Assembly: GCA_030704615.1 (NCBI GenBank)
Contig: CM060731.1
Coordinates: 68,120,756 to 68,180,755, forward strand
Reading direction: 5' to 3'
Source of the DNA: Takakia lepidozioides
Lineage: Eukaryota > Streptophyta > Takakiopsida > Takakiales > Takakiaceae
Length of the DNA: 60,000 nt
Position numbers and translations under genes: made by a program. The notes beneath the pieces are model-generated. The model made no database searches. It saw only the letters and a program-made list of their open reading frames with translations, and was not told the DNA's origin. Below are positions 26,171 through 38,859 of this stretch, piece after piece; position 1 is the stretch's first letter; each line of letters opens with the position of its first letter.

Positions 26171-27293
26171 ACAGAAGTAGCTAAGTGAGGAGTAGACGCA
26201 TACTTGGGAAGCAACATATATTGCCTGCCAGGAAGAATCTCAGCAACCAGGTAGGGTCCATCAATCCTCCTCTTAGCCTTACCAGGCTGAAGCTTCACAC
26301 AAACATACTGCCCTACCTTGAAGGATTCAGAATATACGACCCGATCACGGTTGTAATTCTTGGCCTGAGAAGCCTGAGCAAAGACAATGTTAGATTTAGT
26401 TGTTTCTCTTAGACGACGACGTTAGCATCCATAGAGAGTAAAAACTCTTCCCAATTCTTAGGCTCAGTAGTTGAGACCTGCAGCCAGGAAATATGTAAAG
26501 GAGTCCTACACTTCCTACCATACAAAAGCTCAAAATGAGAAATCTTGGTACTGGCATGTATAGAGGTCATATAGGCAAAAAGCAGGATAGGCACAGCAAT
26601 GTCCCATTCATCTATGAGAGACCCATTTTTCTCAAGCATCTGGCACATTGTTTTGTTGAATCGTTCTGTCAAACCATTGCACTGTGGGTTATAAGGAGCA
26701 GTTACGACATGTTTAGTGTTTAGATTGAACAACACAATCTCAAAAGCTGGTTGCAGAATCCTGTACCTTGATCCGTGAGGATTTCAAGAGGGCAACCATG
26801 GTAGAGAATCACCTTATCAAAGAAGAATTGCACCACCTCATCACTGTCCTTAGCGACCAAAGGTCGGAGCTCAACCCACTTAGTCATGTAATCCGTAGCA
26901 ACATCAAGATATGCATGGCCCTTAGACGTGGATTTGAGTGGTCCAACAAGATCTAAACCTACTTGGGCAAAAGACTCAGTGAGTGGATAGGTTGCAAAGG
27001 TAGAGGGGCTTCAGTCATAGGCAGGGTGGTTTTGGCATGACAGGGCACACATCTGGCAATGAAAGCTGAAACGTCCTTAACTAAACCCTTCCAATGATAC
27101 TGCTCATGCAGCCTTTTCACAGTTTTGGTAATTCCCAAGTGACTAGCATAAGTGGAAGCATAATACAATTCTAGCAAGGCAGGAACAGCGGATCTAAGAG
27201 GGACTTCCATAGCAAGATCACATTCCAATGCATTCACCCTGAACAACCAGCTCCCTTCACTTTCTCGGTGGGTGGGTAAGTGATAGTTCACTT

Positions 27294-28208
27294 TGTTAGA
27301 TGTAATTCAACATTTAGATTATGTAAGTTAACATCCATATAGAATGGACACGTCTATGTGAATGGTCACAACCCTTTAGGGTATGACTATTGAGTTGTTG
27401 AAGAGACATTGTCCTGTCTTCTTCTCTCTCATTCTGTCATTCTTACATACATAAAATTGAGTGATCATACTCATATCACTCTCACTCTAAACTCTAATGT
27501 TTGAGTGCTAGTATTTTAGAACATGGTATCAGAGCCTTGTGCTCAACCGATCCATAGCCATCTAATGAGAATCGACTTAAGATTGTCTTTGAATCGTTTG
27601 TCTTAAAGATTATTTATCAAAAGTCAGCGACCTCGGACCTCAGACCATGCGCTTATTCAATTTTTATGAAAATTGTTGTTAAGGATTAGAAAGGCAAGAG
27701 CAAACGCTTTGCCATTGGCTAGGTTTTGTCTAACGACATAGATTCCCCATGGCTGCTCCCTCTTTTCTTTCAGCAAGGGTGTATCAAAGCACGCTCCGAA
27801 TTGATTCTCCATTGTGGAGATCGTCAGATTCAATTAGTCAGATATCTTAAACTTCTACAGCAGTCTGGGCTAAACTAAAATTTATCTATGAACACACGGA
27901 TAGTGCATCCCAAGTTGGCATGCATAAATGTATTATGATGCTTACTCTTTCATAGTCCCAATGTGTAATAGAGTTCTTGGAAAATTAGCAAGGAGCGTTA
28001 GATGATGCTTCAGTTGTAGGGCTAGTAATCCCTGAAGCACTGCATATCACTATGCTTCTTGGAGTGTTGCCTCATTCATGGCAACCATTTATTACCACTC
28101 AAGGAAATGTTGCAAACCAAACCCTTGCTGATTTGATTGGTAAGGTTTTGCAAGAGGCCATTATGAGACACACGGATAGTTCTAATGGTAAACCTTCAGT
28201 TTTATTTG
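27294..28208 (+). mobile_element. Ty1/copia fragment: 5' LTR, primer-binding site and part of gag
   Basis: A 230-bp LTR runs from TGTTAGATG (27294) to TTAGAACA (27523). It is followed at once by TGGTATCAGAGCC, the plant copia primer-binding site for initiator tRNA-Met. Downstream, a frame at 28052 onward reads LLGVLPHSWQPFITTQGN and DLIGKVLQEA, typical of copia gag. It stops abruptly at about 28208, where gypsy reverse transcriptase on minus begins. Protease, integrase, RT and the 3' LTR are absent. Confidence 0.8.
27524..27536 (+). promoter_or_regulatory. Retrotransposon primer-binding site
   Basis: TGGTATCAGAGCC directly follows the LTR end and is complementary to the 3' end of plant initiator tRNA-Met. 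Confidence 0.8.
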
Positions 28209-31200
28209 TTGGACGCATTCCCAGCGAAGATTGCCAAGCACAACATCCATGAGCCTCTGGAAGGTAGCAGTAGCCAAAAGGCATAGTTTCGAATTGCTAC
28301 ATGCTCATACGACAGGTGAAGGCAGTTTTCTCTTTGGCAGCCGATGTCAAGGGCACTTGCCAAAATCCAACTACTAGATCCAACGACGAGAAGATAGTGG
28401 CACCGTTCAGCTGACCTAGAGTCTCATTGATTCGAGGTAAAGGATATACATCTTTTTTGGTGATGGCATTCAAACGTCTAAAATCAACACAGAAACGAGT
28501 GGAACCATCTTTTTTCCCTACCAAGACAATAGGACTGGCCCAAGGCAAGATAGAGGGTATGATAACACCTGCATCAAGCATCTTGGTAATCTCCTCTTGA
28601 ATGACCTTCCTCTCATGCACACTTTCCCTGCAGGCATATTGTTTGATAGGCTTACCTTCAGTGACGATATCGTGGTCAACGATGGTTGTGCGACCAAGGT
28701 CATGAGATCTTTTGCTAAAGATGTCTAGATTGCTACAGAAAGTCATGCAGTCAACTAGTCTGTTGGGGCGTGAGATGGTCTCCAACCGTGATGTCGTGCA
28801 AAATCTGTTGATAATGCAGTTCTTTCAAGATCTAGGGTTAGAGGAAGGCTAGCAATTTTCCCAGCATTGGTAGCGAAGGCTTGAAGTTGGTCAAGAGGGG
28901 AATCTACCAAGCCTATGTCATGAAAAGAGAGTCATTTCTGAACAAAAGCCAACTTAGATAAAGGTGAGGCAGACAGCCTAGGCTAGGACTTGACCTTTGC
29001 GAATGGTTATGCCAATGCGTTCTGGGTTAGCCACCAGAAGCCTCACTTCCCCCTTGAAGCCCTGATCAATAACCCCAGATGCAATCAGGCAATGTTTTTT
29101 GCAAGGTGAGTTTTTCCAGCCTTCTATTTCCATGTAATGACCTTTAGGACAAGCAAAAGCTAAACTAGAAGGTATCAGACGTTGTGAAAAAGCAGGAATG
29201 ACAAGATCAATGGGAGCACGGATTAACATAGTGTTTTTGGCCACTGGTAAAGGGGGGCCAGATTTCTTACTTGGCAAAAGGGAACTACCACCAGGGTAAA
29301 GGCAGTCCTCTGGGGCTCAAGAAACTGAGTGAAGCGGGCCCAATTGTAGTGCTGACCCACAGTTTCCTTCATGTGTTCAGCTTGCAATTTTAAACGAGAG
29401 TAGTTGGCCAGAGAGGTACCAGCAGCTAGGGTAATAGAGTTGAGGTTTACCTTATAAGGCTGCCCCTCACCATTGTGCAACCACATCACATTGCCCATGA
29501 TGTCAAGGCTGGCTTCTGCCCCCTTCATCCAGTCAAGGCCAAGCAAAAGTTGTTCTCCCAACGTGACAATGCAGGTTAGAGCCCTCAACCACTGTCTTGC
29601 CACTAATGCGGATGGGTAGATTGACCAAACCCATGGGTTCATGCGGTAGTGCCATCAGCTATGGTGACCTCCAAACCTTTAGCAGGTCTCAACTTAAGTC
29701 CTAATATGCAAACAATAGATCAGAGTGGAATAGCAGACATCGTACAGCCTGTGTCTATCACACATGAAAAAGAAATGTGACCAATATGACACTGAGTCAT
29801 TAGGGGTGGATGCGTTCTCTCCTAAGCATCTGAGAGGCTTCACAATGCATAAACTAAAATCATTGGACAAAACAATGCTAGCAACAGTTTGTGGGTTCGT
29901 AGTGAGATTGGTCGGCACCCTTACGGATGATCTTGGTCATTTAAATGACCTTTTTGAGTCATTTCTTTGCTCATAACGATCAATGAGAGCCGGGAGTTGG
30001 GAGAGATAAGGGGTGTAGTGTTCTTTGGATTTGCAAACCATGCATGCCACCACGGATGACTTGGCCTCATACTTATGACTAATGTTAGTCTTACCCTGGT
30101 AGCTGACCCTAGTAGAGTTATTGGGCTTCCGGTTAACCTCTGCCTTGAAGGCTTGGAGCTGATCCTGGATTTCATCACGGAAGGAGGACAATTCATGCAC
30201 AAGGGAAGGTACCAACTCTTCTGCAAGACCTTTCACCCCAAGGTTCCCATCAGAAATCATAACACCAGTCCTTTCACTGGCCAGGTGAGTGTGTTTAATA
30301 GTGGCAGGCTTGGTCAACCCAGCCTTGGCAGCTTTTAGACGAAGACGTTCTTCTATTAACTCCACCATTTCATCCTCAGTAGTGTAAGTCTATTTTTGAA
30401 TAAACACTTTCTCAGCAAGGGGTAGCCCCTTTACAAAACAATGTCTTAAAATAGCTGGTCTCTCTGAGGCAATTAGAACCGACTTACAGATTGCAGTTCG
30501 CAAGTCAGTGTAGTATTCCCAAACACTGTTGCCATAATGAAATTTTAAGTCTGGAGTAGTGTAAGCTATGGGCTTTTCTTCACGAAAGAGCTTTCGAGCC
30601 AATTCTCTGGCCTCTACCCAAGTAAGTTCGTTTTTGTCTTTGATATTGGACTGAAACAGCTGCATGGCCTCTCCCTTGAGGCAAGTCCGAAAAGACTTTA
30701 CTTGGAACCTTGGTGGAACACCATTCATCTCTATACTGAAATCCCAAGTGGGATCTCGGGTAGGGGCGGGCGGAATTCTAGGCCTCAAATTAGCAAGTGG
30801 AATAGAGGTACCTCCCTTAACCAGCTCCCACAATCGTAGGGGGCTCGGCTTGTCAGGCGGCAGGAAGCTTTCAAGCTCCACACCCAACTCTCGGCTCACA
30901 GAGAATTGTGGAATGCCCAATACAGCCCAACTGAGAGTCTCACCAGGATCTCCAATTGCTCCTTAGCACTAGCAAGGAGAATCTGCAGAGAGACTTCCCT
31001 GGAATGAAGTTTGAGGAGAAGACCCACGACGTAGGCTCCCTGAAGAGATTCTTGGATGCGGCGGCTCTGCTCCCTCCATTCCACCTTGGTGTGAATGGGC
31101 TTGGAGGCCTCTTTGCGCGCGGTTTCCTCAAAGGTCTTGGCCCAAAATTTAGAGGGCGTGTCCAACAGGAGCTCAGGTCGTTGAAGAGGCTCTCTTTCTA

Positions 31201-31369
31201 GGTAATCAACAAACACGATCGGTTCAGGTAAAAGGCTGCGGGTGAGTTCACAGATGTAACGAGTTTCTAACGCCTGGGTTTGTCGCATGCTCGGGACCTC
31301 AAATTGATCAAGTTCAAACCAACCACGCTCAGAGCTGGAAGCCATAGTGCTTGCTTGCAAAACTTTCAA

Positions 31370-31749
31370 AACACAGGGAAGCTTGAGCAGGCAAACTCTC
31401 TCTCTCTCTCACTATGCATAACATACAAGCCGCCATTTTTCTATCACCTCTCCCCTCAATCATGCAGGATCGGACCCCGTACGCAATCTACTGTCTCAGG
31501 TATTTCATAGGTACACACTGCATTCTGTATCCAATTTAGAGAGGTATAAAGATCTATAGAAAAGTTTGTTACACTTAATGCCTTGGTTTGGCCCGACTGT
31601 CGGTGACAGAGAGACAAAGCTCTATCACGTCACAAGTGCTTTTGCACATATGTATATATGATCCCATTTTAAATGCAAATATTCACACTTCCTAGGATTA
31701 GTGAGCTTCCCAAAATTCAATAAGCGAACTGACCAACATTGAACAGTTG
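31370..31749. other. Flank of gypsy 1, possible LTR/leader
   Basis: A (CT)n run at 31396-31411 lies just upstream of gag. An LTR would be expected here, but I could not find its pair on the other side. Confidence 0.35.
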
Positions 31750-32660
31750 GCAATCACAAAAAAAATACTGTACAAAGTGTTTTCTTCAAGTCAGACACCA
31801 GGGACCAGATAACCTGGGGGGCCAAATAGTGCAGCAGGCAGTGCTCCAGTGATTCTATGATGTCAGTATGACAGCATGGACACAGAAGGGCCTCCCTGAA
31901 ATTTAAGAACTGGCCTGCCTTAAGAACCTTGTTTGCCAGCTGCCACAAGAATGCACTTAATTTTGCTGGTTTGGATTTTTCCCATACCACAGACCAGATA
32001 CACTTCCAATCTTCATTCTCGAAGGACTCATGCCCCCATCTTTCATTCCACTTACTGTGGAGTGGCCTTGCATTGAGAAGGGCCTTGGAAGCTTTCTTAA
32101 CTGAGAAGGTGAAGAAGGGATGTGGCCCATTTCCACCGAAGGACCAGCTCCATTCAGTAGGGTCTAGCTGTAGGGATTGGATGTCAGAATCACCAATGAG
32201 CGAAAAACTGTTGGCTTTCAGCTAGGGGAGAATCGCAGAGGCAATTGGCACAGTTGGGTTAAAGTCCTTCGTAGGAGATGACCAATGACAGATCAGGAAC
32301 AGATCCTAGCTGGAGAAACGAGAGATGAGTGGAGGTTTATTGCACTGTCTGAGGTCAAAGTGAGAATGCCTGAGAGGACTTGAGGCTTAAATTCAAACCC
32401 CGATATAATAGAGCTAGCAGTACTTGAAATGTAGAGAACTCTTAGGGGCGAAGACTTGTGAGGACCCACTAGTGAGGTTTCAAATGTCCTGGACCATCCC
32501 TGAGAATGATTTTCCAGGAGTCAGGGATGGAGACAATGATCTGGGAAATCCCTGCTTTGAGGCGGCGCTGTCCCAATGCCAGCTCCATTGTTGGGGTGTT
32601 TGTTTCCCACAGCTGCCTTACTGTGGCGTATCCCCTGGTCTCCCACTGACTTGAGGATAA
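31750..32660 (-). mobile_element. L1-type LINE 3' fragment
   Basis: On minus, several frames together give a plant LINE C-terminus ending in the reverse-transcriptase zinc-binding domain: WEKSKPAKLSAFLWQLANKV, LNFREALLCPCCHTD, SLEHCLLHYLAPQVIWSLV (about 31990-31760). Upstream text reads WSFGGNGPHPFFTF and WNERWGHESF in another frame. The reading frame is broken in several places. It abuts gypsy 2 near 32660. It is a different family from LINE A/B. Confidence 0.75.
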
Positions 32661-34790
32661 CATCCAAGTGCTGTAAATGATCCTCCCATGTTGCACTGTG
32701 TATATTTATGTCATCAACAAAGACTTTTGCAAAAGTCCTTAACTCATAATGTAGTATGACGTTCATAGCCGGCCTCTAGAAAGTTGTTGTGGCATTCTTC
32801 AAACCGAATGGCATGACCAGCCGCTCAAATAGTCCTCTTAGCTTCGTGATTATGGCTGTCTTTTTTATGTCATCTAATTCCCTCATCTTCATTTGCCAAA
32901 AGCCCGAGTGCAGATCTAGCGAAGAAAACCACTGTGACTTGCCAAGTTGTTGCAAGACATCAGACCCAATGACCCCATGACCTCGGTCTGGCCCTCTTGT
33001 TCTTCTATCATTGGCTCCACCGCCAAGTTCCTGCAAAACTCATGGAAATTGCCAATCGTTGGCTTCAATTGATTCATGGTGTGAGTGGAAAGTAAGGCAC
33101 GTTGAGCCCAGGACCATACCTGACCCTTAGTGTCTCTGTTTCCGTATCAACTACTGCCCCGAATTATTTCTTTAAGGAGTCTAGTCCGAACAACATGTTG
33201 TATATGTCAGTGTCCACAACCATAAAACTGATCCTATTAGTTAGTTTTCCCACTGTAACCTTCAAATTGTCAAGCACCCCCATTGCTGTCTCCACAGCAC
33301 CTGAAGCTACTCAGTACGTCATGTCCCGATCAGTGGTGACACAGCTCATTAAACACAAGTCTCTTACTGAAGTTGATGCTATCACTGATATCATGGCCCC
33401 TGTATCGATCCGGCCCTTACTTGGTAATTGCCAATTGTAATCCGAGCATACAAAGCTTTCACCTTGCCACTGAAAGCATATGATATTGCTTCCAGATCTG
33501 GATCACCTGTGTCGTGTGCCAATTTTGACTCATGTTGAACCCTGTTGGCTGGAAAAGCATTGAACTTGCTCTTTTCCACCACCTTGACCAAACTTTTCAA
33601 TTTCTCAAACTCACACGGTACATGCATGATGACTTCCATTGGTGACACGGATATGCGCCCTTTGTACAAATGGTTTAATATCTTTGATCTTCTTGTCTCT
33701 GGCTCGGGAAATTTTTCAGACCTTCTTGGGAAGAGAAACTGACCAGAGGCTCGTGTTTGCTCCTCTGGAAGCTCCTCTTGTGATGTTGCCATGTCATTGC
33801 CTTGTAAACTTGGACCGCCCTTCTGATTTGGAGGTACCACCGATGTTCCTACTTTAGGGAGTCGACTAATCTATTTGATCTCGTGATGTGCCATTAATTG
33901 ATTCAACTGTTCCAAGACCGCCTCTTCATCATCACACATAATCTCAAGCAAATCGCTAGAAGGCAATGGAGTTGACCCCTGTTCCTTTTTCATCCTACAG
34001 TCTTGTTTGAAGTGTCCTAGTAGCTTACAAAAGATGCATCTGATTCCACAATTTTCTGTCCAGTGACCAAAGTGATTGCATTTTGCACATTTCACCGGGG
34101 TCTTCTGTGTTGGACAGAATGCAACCCCATGACCCTCCTGCTAGTAGAGGTTACACAATCGGTTTCCACGAACTGCAGTCTGACTACCAGAACTTTCAAG
34201 CGTATGCACCCTTCTTTTCAAAAAACTTGGTTAACGTAACATTGAGAGCATCTAGGCGTTTATCAACTGGGCCAGTCACTAAGACCTCTTCCATGTCTTC
34301 TCCTTCCAAAGGTTCGAATGGCATTTCCCCAACTTTGAACAACCTTCTTTCCACTTATATGGCGGTTGCGACCGCTTCATCTACACTCTGAAATCTGGTT
34401 CCTAGTATAAGCTTCATAATCTCATGCCTAAGACCCCCCATAAACCTTCGACGCTGCTCTAACTTAGGGATCTGTCCCTTCACAAAGAGCCTATTTAATC
34501 GATCAAAGTAAGCTTGAACCCTCTGTTTCGTTTCCTGCTTAACTTCCAACTTCATCTTTAGTTTAGCCATATCCACGTGCCCAAATTTTGCCAATATTGC
34601 TACTTGTAAATTGTCCCAATCTACTGGTTTGGGGTTTTGACGCCTAAACCAGTCATCAGCATTTCCTTAATTTAGGTTTAACCTCGCCACTTTGAATATC
34701 CCCTCACGTCACCTACCATTTTCGATCCAGTCCACCACGTCCTCAGACTCCCTACCATAATACGGAGCATCTACTCCCGATGGACTTGCC
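32661..34790 (-). mobile_element. Ty3/gypsy retrotransposon 2, truncated
   Basis: On minus the order is gag (34594-34355; KQRVQAYFDRLNRLFVKGQI, RRRFMGGLR), two intact CCHC zinc knuckles (34095-33980; CAKCNHFGHWTENC and CIFCKLLGHFKQDC), aspartic protease (RIDTGAMISVIAS near 33415) and reverse transcriptase (33036-32661; QWFSSLDLHSGFWQMKM, LVMPFGLKNATTTF, FVDDINIHS). RNase H and integrase are missing because the LINE fragment cuts in after the FVDD region. Frameshifts separate the domains. No LTRs were found. Confidence 0.82.
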
Positions 34791-36240
34791 ATGTTGCTAT
34801 GTTGTTAGTAAAGTTAGTAATAATTCATGGAGTGTACACAAGATATACTCACCCTTTCTTGTGTGTCTAGACTCTATCGACAGACATCCGGTTACCATTC
34901 TGTATCAGTTCCTCTCTTCCACTCACGGTGACTCTCTTAGACATCGCGGATACCCTCTCCTAGACCGCTCTGCTCCTCCGAGTACCACCATGATGAACCT
35001 TCGTGTTTTCATGTAATCAATGTAGTCGTTCGTGCTCCTCAAGGTTTGATCCTTACCCTTATATGGATTTCTAATGCTCACCCTCAAGTCCAGGATCCTC
35101 TGTGCCACCTTCTTGATCTGTCGCTGGTTAAGCCCTTGAAGCTTTTGGATAACCGACTTGGTCAATGGAACCTGCTCAGAGTTGCATACAATCCCAATAG
35201 CATCAATGAGCTCCCCATTGTCCCACTTTCGAAACACAGTCTCCCACAACTCCCAGACGTCTTCATCAGCATGGACCAATGCCAACGCTTCTTTCGAGGA
35301 GTTCTTCTCCAGTATAACCAGTGCCGCTTGCATAAACTCCTGGAATGAAGAGCACAATTATTTTCAGACCCAACAAATTATCAATGAGGAAATTCCAAAA
35401 CCCCTATCTAGATACTAGTATGTACGTAAATGAAGAAAAAGACTATTAGAATAATGTTTACCTTCCACAAGCCAGTCTCGTTCTTTTTTGCATTATCATT
35501 ATATCTCGGCGGCTTCCCAATTGATGCATAAAAGCTTCTCAGGTGACCCAATTTCTCGCTGAAAGTCAAGTCAAACTTCTGTGCTTTGTTGGATCATTTA
35601 GAAGCTCGGAGAACTTCACCAGTTGCAAGTGTTCTTTTGACCACACAATCTTGGTCGGCCATTCTCCAAGTAATTTGCGAGCTGCTCGTCTGTATCCAAA
35701 TCCTCAACAAGTTCCTACAGACACAGTTCCATGTTGATTCATTCGACGTCGATTGACTCGACGGTATCCTACTTTATTCTAATAGACGTCCATAGCATAT
35801 AAACACTATTTTAATTAATTATGGACTTTTGGCTTAAATTCGGACTAAACTTAATATATATTTGCATTAAAATTAATTAATAATATTAATAATATGATGG
35901 TGTAACGTGTGATTGAACTTTGTGAAATTTCAGATGATGTCGTACTTGTTTCAAAATGTGTCATATAAGAGGTCCATTTGACATTGAAGTGCTCAATGTG
36001 AAGTAGCAGTATTGAACAATTCATTGAACGTCCACTTGGAAGTCGAATAAAGTAATATTCCATTGCAGGATCACGATAAACAAATGGGTCGCATCGAACA
36101 TAGATCAGACTCCTACTCTGCCATACTCGATACAACTTGCTAGTAATTTTATTGATTGAGTCTTCATATCAAGCACAATGTTCACATACCACGCCATTGG
36201 AATGAATCATGTTTTGGATGTGACAAGGGCAGTAAAATAC
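34791..36240 (-). other. Unrecognised degenerate coding stretch
   Basis: A 144-codon minus frame (35357-34923) contains EALALVHADEDVWELWETVF and RKWDNGELIDAIGIV and looks protein-like, but I do not recognise a family. Further minus text near 35720-35560 (LLEDLDTDEQ, KLLGEWPTKIVW) may belong to it. After 35760 the sequence turns A/T-rich with no supported gene. It may be part of an element related to gypsy 2 or an independent one. Confidence 0.35.
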
Positions 36241-37960
36241 TAGAATAGCATGAAACATTCGGAAGAGGTACTAAGGTAGTACAATAAGGTTTGAGGTGTA
36301 ACTAGAGAGAAGTGTAATAAGGTTTGGGTTTACAGTAAGGGTAAGGGTTTAGGGTTTGGATTTAGGGTACAAAAGGACAAACAAATATGATGGACTCACA
36401 CTCGGTAGAATTAAGAAATGGCTGAGGAATTTGATATCCCTGTAATCATTCTATCATACCTTATCCAACAAAAGAAAATATTAAAAGAGCATGAAACATT
36501 GAGAAGAGGTAACATGGTAGTACAATAAGGTTTGGAGTGTAACTAGGGTAGTACACTAAAGTTATTGGTTTATGGTAAGATTAATGGTTTAGGGGTGATG
36601 GTAAAGGTAGGGTTTTTGGTTTGGGTTTAAGAACACTATTGGACAAACAAATATGGAAGACTCACAGTCGCTAGAACTTGGTGTGTGTTAGTAGGATATA
36701 AAATAAAATAAAAAATGGAGAAACAAATATTATGGAAGAGTCATTGGGTCGGAGAAGTATTTAGATTGAGGATTCGTCCTTGGAACCTGGTATTAAGATA
36801 CATATGGTTATGGTATGGATACTTCATTCCCATTTGCAGGGGAATGGTAAGGGTTTAGACGTAACAATGGCGTAGGGTTTTGTTTAGGGTTCCCGACGAG
36901 AGTTTAGGGTTTGGGTTGAAGGCAGAAATGGTGAGCATACATGCCGGAAGACTCGCACTCGCTACAACTTGGTGTTGTTAGTAAGGTAGTCAACAAAATA
37001 AAAATGAAGAACCTAATATTATGGAAGTGTAGTCATTGCATCGGATAAGTATTTAAATGAAAGATTCGTCATTGGAACCTGGTATTAAGATACATAGAAA
37101 GCAAAGTTCGATAAAAAAAATAAGTGCATGTCAATCCAAACCAAAGGCAAAACCTTGTGCAAGGTGAAGGACGAAGAGATTTGAATAACCATAATAGTTA
37201 TGGTTATGGTATGGATACGTCATTCCCATTTGCAGGGGAAGGGTAAGGGTTTAGACGTAACAATGGCGTAGGGTTTTGCTTAGGGTTTTCGACGAGGGTT
37301 TAGGGGCTTGGGTTGAAGGCAGAAATGGTGAGCATACATGCTGGAAGAGTCGCACTCGCTACAACTTAGTGTGTGTTAGTAGGGTACAAAATGGAAATTT
37401 GGATACATTGAAGAGATTTGGATAACCAAAATGGTTATGGAATGGATAGTTGATTCTCATTTGCAAACGGAAGGGAAAGGGTTCTAGGGTATTGGGTTAA
37501 GGGTAAATGTTTAGGGTTTTATAGTAAGGGTTTAGGGTAAGGGTTTAGGGTTTTTTGTTTAAGTTACAAAACAGACAAACGCTTATGGAAAACTCCAGAC
37601 TTCGCTAGAACTTAGTGTTGTTAATAAGATACTAGTAAGCAAAAAAAAAATGAAGAACCTAATATTATGGACAAGTATTTAAATGAAAGACTCGTCATTG
37701 GAACCTGATATTAAGATGTTACAATATAGAAAGCAAACTGTAACATGCCTAAATGCATGTCAATCCAAAACAAAGGAAAAAGCTAGCGCAAATGTGAAGG
37801 GAGGAGACATTTCAATAACCATAATGGTTATGGTTATGGTTATGGCTATGGTTATGGTATGAATAGTTCATGGGTCATTTGTAGAAAAGGGTAAGGGTTA
37901 GGGGTAATGCTAACATAAAAAGCAAGGTACTATAAAAAAAGGTATGTCAATCCTAAATCC
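36240..37960. repeat. Degenerate telomere-like (TTTAGGG) repeats within larger duplicated blocks
   Basis: Runs such as GGGTTTAGGGTTTGG (36345), GTTTAGGGTTTTAT and GTAAGGGTTTAGGGTAAGGG (37510-37545) are variants of the plant telomere repeat. They sit inside larger direct duplications. GGTTATGGTATGGATAC plus CATTCCCATTTGCAGGGG occurs at about 36806 and 37202 (spacing about 397 bp), with diverged partial copies near 37430 and 37845. GAAACATT(C/G)(G/A)(G/A)AAGAGGTA recurs at about 36250 and 36492. No gene is seen. Confidence 0.8.
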
Positions 37961-38859
37961 TAAATTGCCAAAAAAAAAAATAATGAAGTACACACTATGA
38001 TATTTGGAAAGAAAATGGCGTTATATAACGACTTTTGGGAAGCGCCTGGATCTCATGGGAGAAAATGGATCTGAAGAAAACATGAGAGAGGATAAAAAAT
38101 CAAACTATCAAATAAAAACTAAGAGAAATGAAAATTGCTTAAAATTTGAACAACGGGAAAGGACATGTGAAATTCCCTGGCCAAAGATGAGAAGTATGAA
38201 AATGAAATGAAATAAAAATTTGGTGCAGAAAAGTCGTAGAGCTTAGAGGGAAAATAGAGGAAAACCTCAGAGAAAAAACTTCAGGACTGGCAAATTGAAA
38301 AGTATGTCAACAACGATTGAATAAGGCTCCTCCTAGTGGGAGACTTCAGTGGGAGAATTGGTTATGCGAAAAGCAAGTCCAATGTTTCAGAGAAGGACTG
38401 GAAATGGGCTATTTTCTTTCGTTGTTAAAAACCTCTTTGACCGAATTTGAAGACTCCAGTGGTCGTGCCCGCCATTTTTGTTCTTGTGATCTATATGTTA
38501 TGTAGGCGAAACTCCCCCACAGGGTTTTCTTTGTTGACCAAAACGTACAGCAGGCCAGAATCCAGCACACCAGAAACAAAGGACGAGAACGTCCACTGGA
38601 CATTCGAGGTTCAGTGCGACATAAGAAGATAACAAAAATGATCCCCCAACGCAAACAAGAAGGGCCATATAGAGAAGAAAAAATTTATTTCTTAAATCGA
38701 AGTACTGGAGTTGACCTCAACAATATGTCATTGGTCTGGAACTCGCTCGCACGAGTCGCTTTCTAACTGACGATTAGCCTCCTCCAAATTAGCGCGTGCC
38801 TTCACTGCTTCTGCGGCAGTAATTCTCTTAGTGCTATTTCTTGTCGTATTTTTTCGTGG

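Larger units (their letters stand above)
26180..31369 (-). mobile_element. Ty3/gypsy retrotransposon 1, decayed, gag-pol
   Basis: On minus the order is gag (31369-30390; RFQVKSFRTCLKGEAM, PAILRHCFVKGLP), a zinc-knuckle region that has lost its last Cys (CMVCKSKEHYTPY, about 30015), aspartic protease (VIDTGCTMSAIPL near 29755 and LLLGLDWM near 29545), reverse transcriptase (28785-28209; KKDGSTRFCVDFRRLN, FSSLDL, MPFG), integrase zinc-binding (27291-26959), integrase core (26960-26409; YNPQCNGLTERFNK) and integrase C-terminus (26335-26190; VGQYVCVKLQPGKAKRRIDG). Protease, RT and gag have stops and shifts. The RT palm end (YxDD) and RNase H are missing, replaced by the copia fragment at 27294-28208. 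LTRs were not identified by eye. Confidence 0.85.

Noticed and set aside
34311-34325. GGTTCGAATGG as a tRNA T-loop
   Set aside because: No matching acceptor stem or anticodon arm is nearby, and it lies inside gypsy 2 gag.
36240-37960. A true chromosome end
   Set aside because: The repeats are degenerate and interspersed, and genes and transposons continue on both sides.
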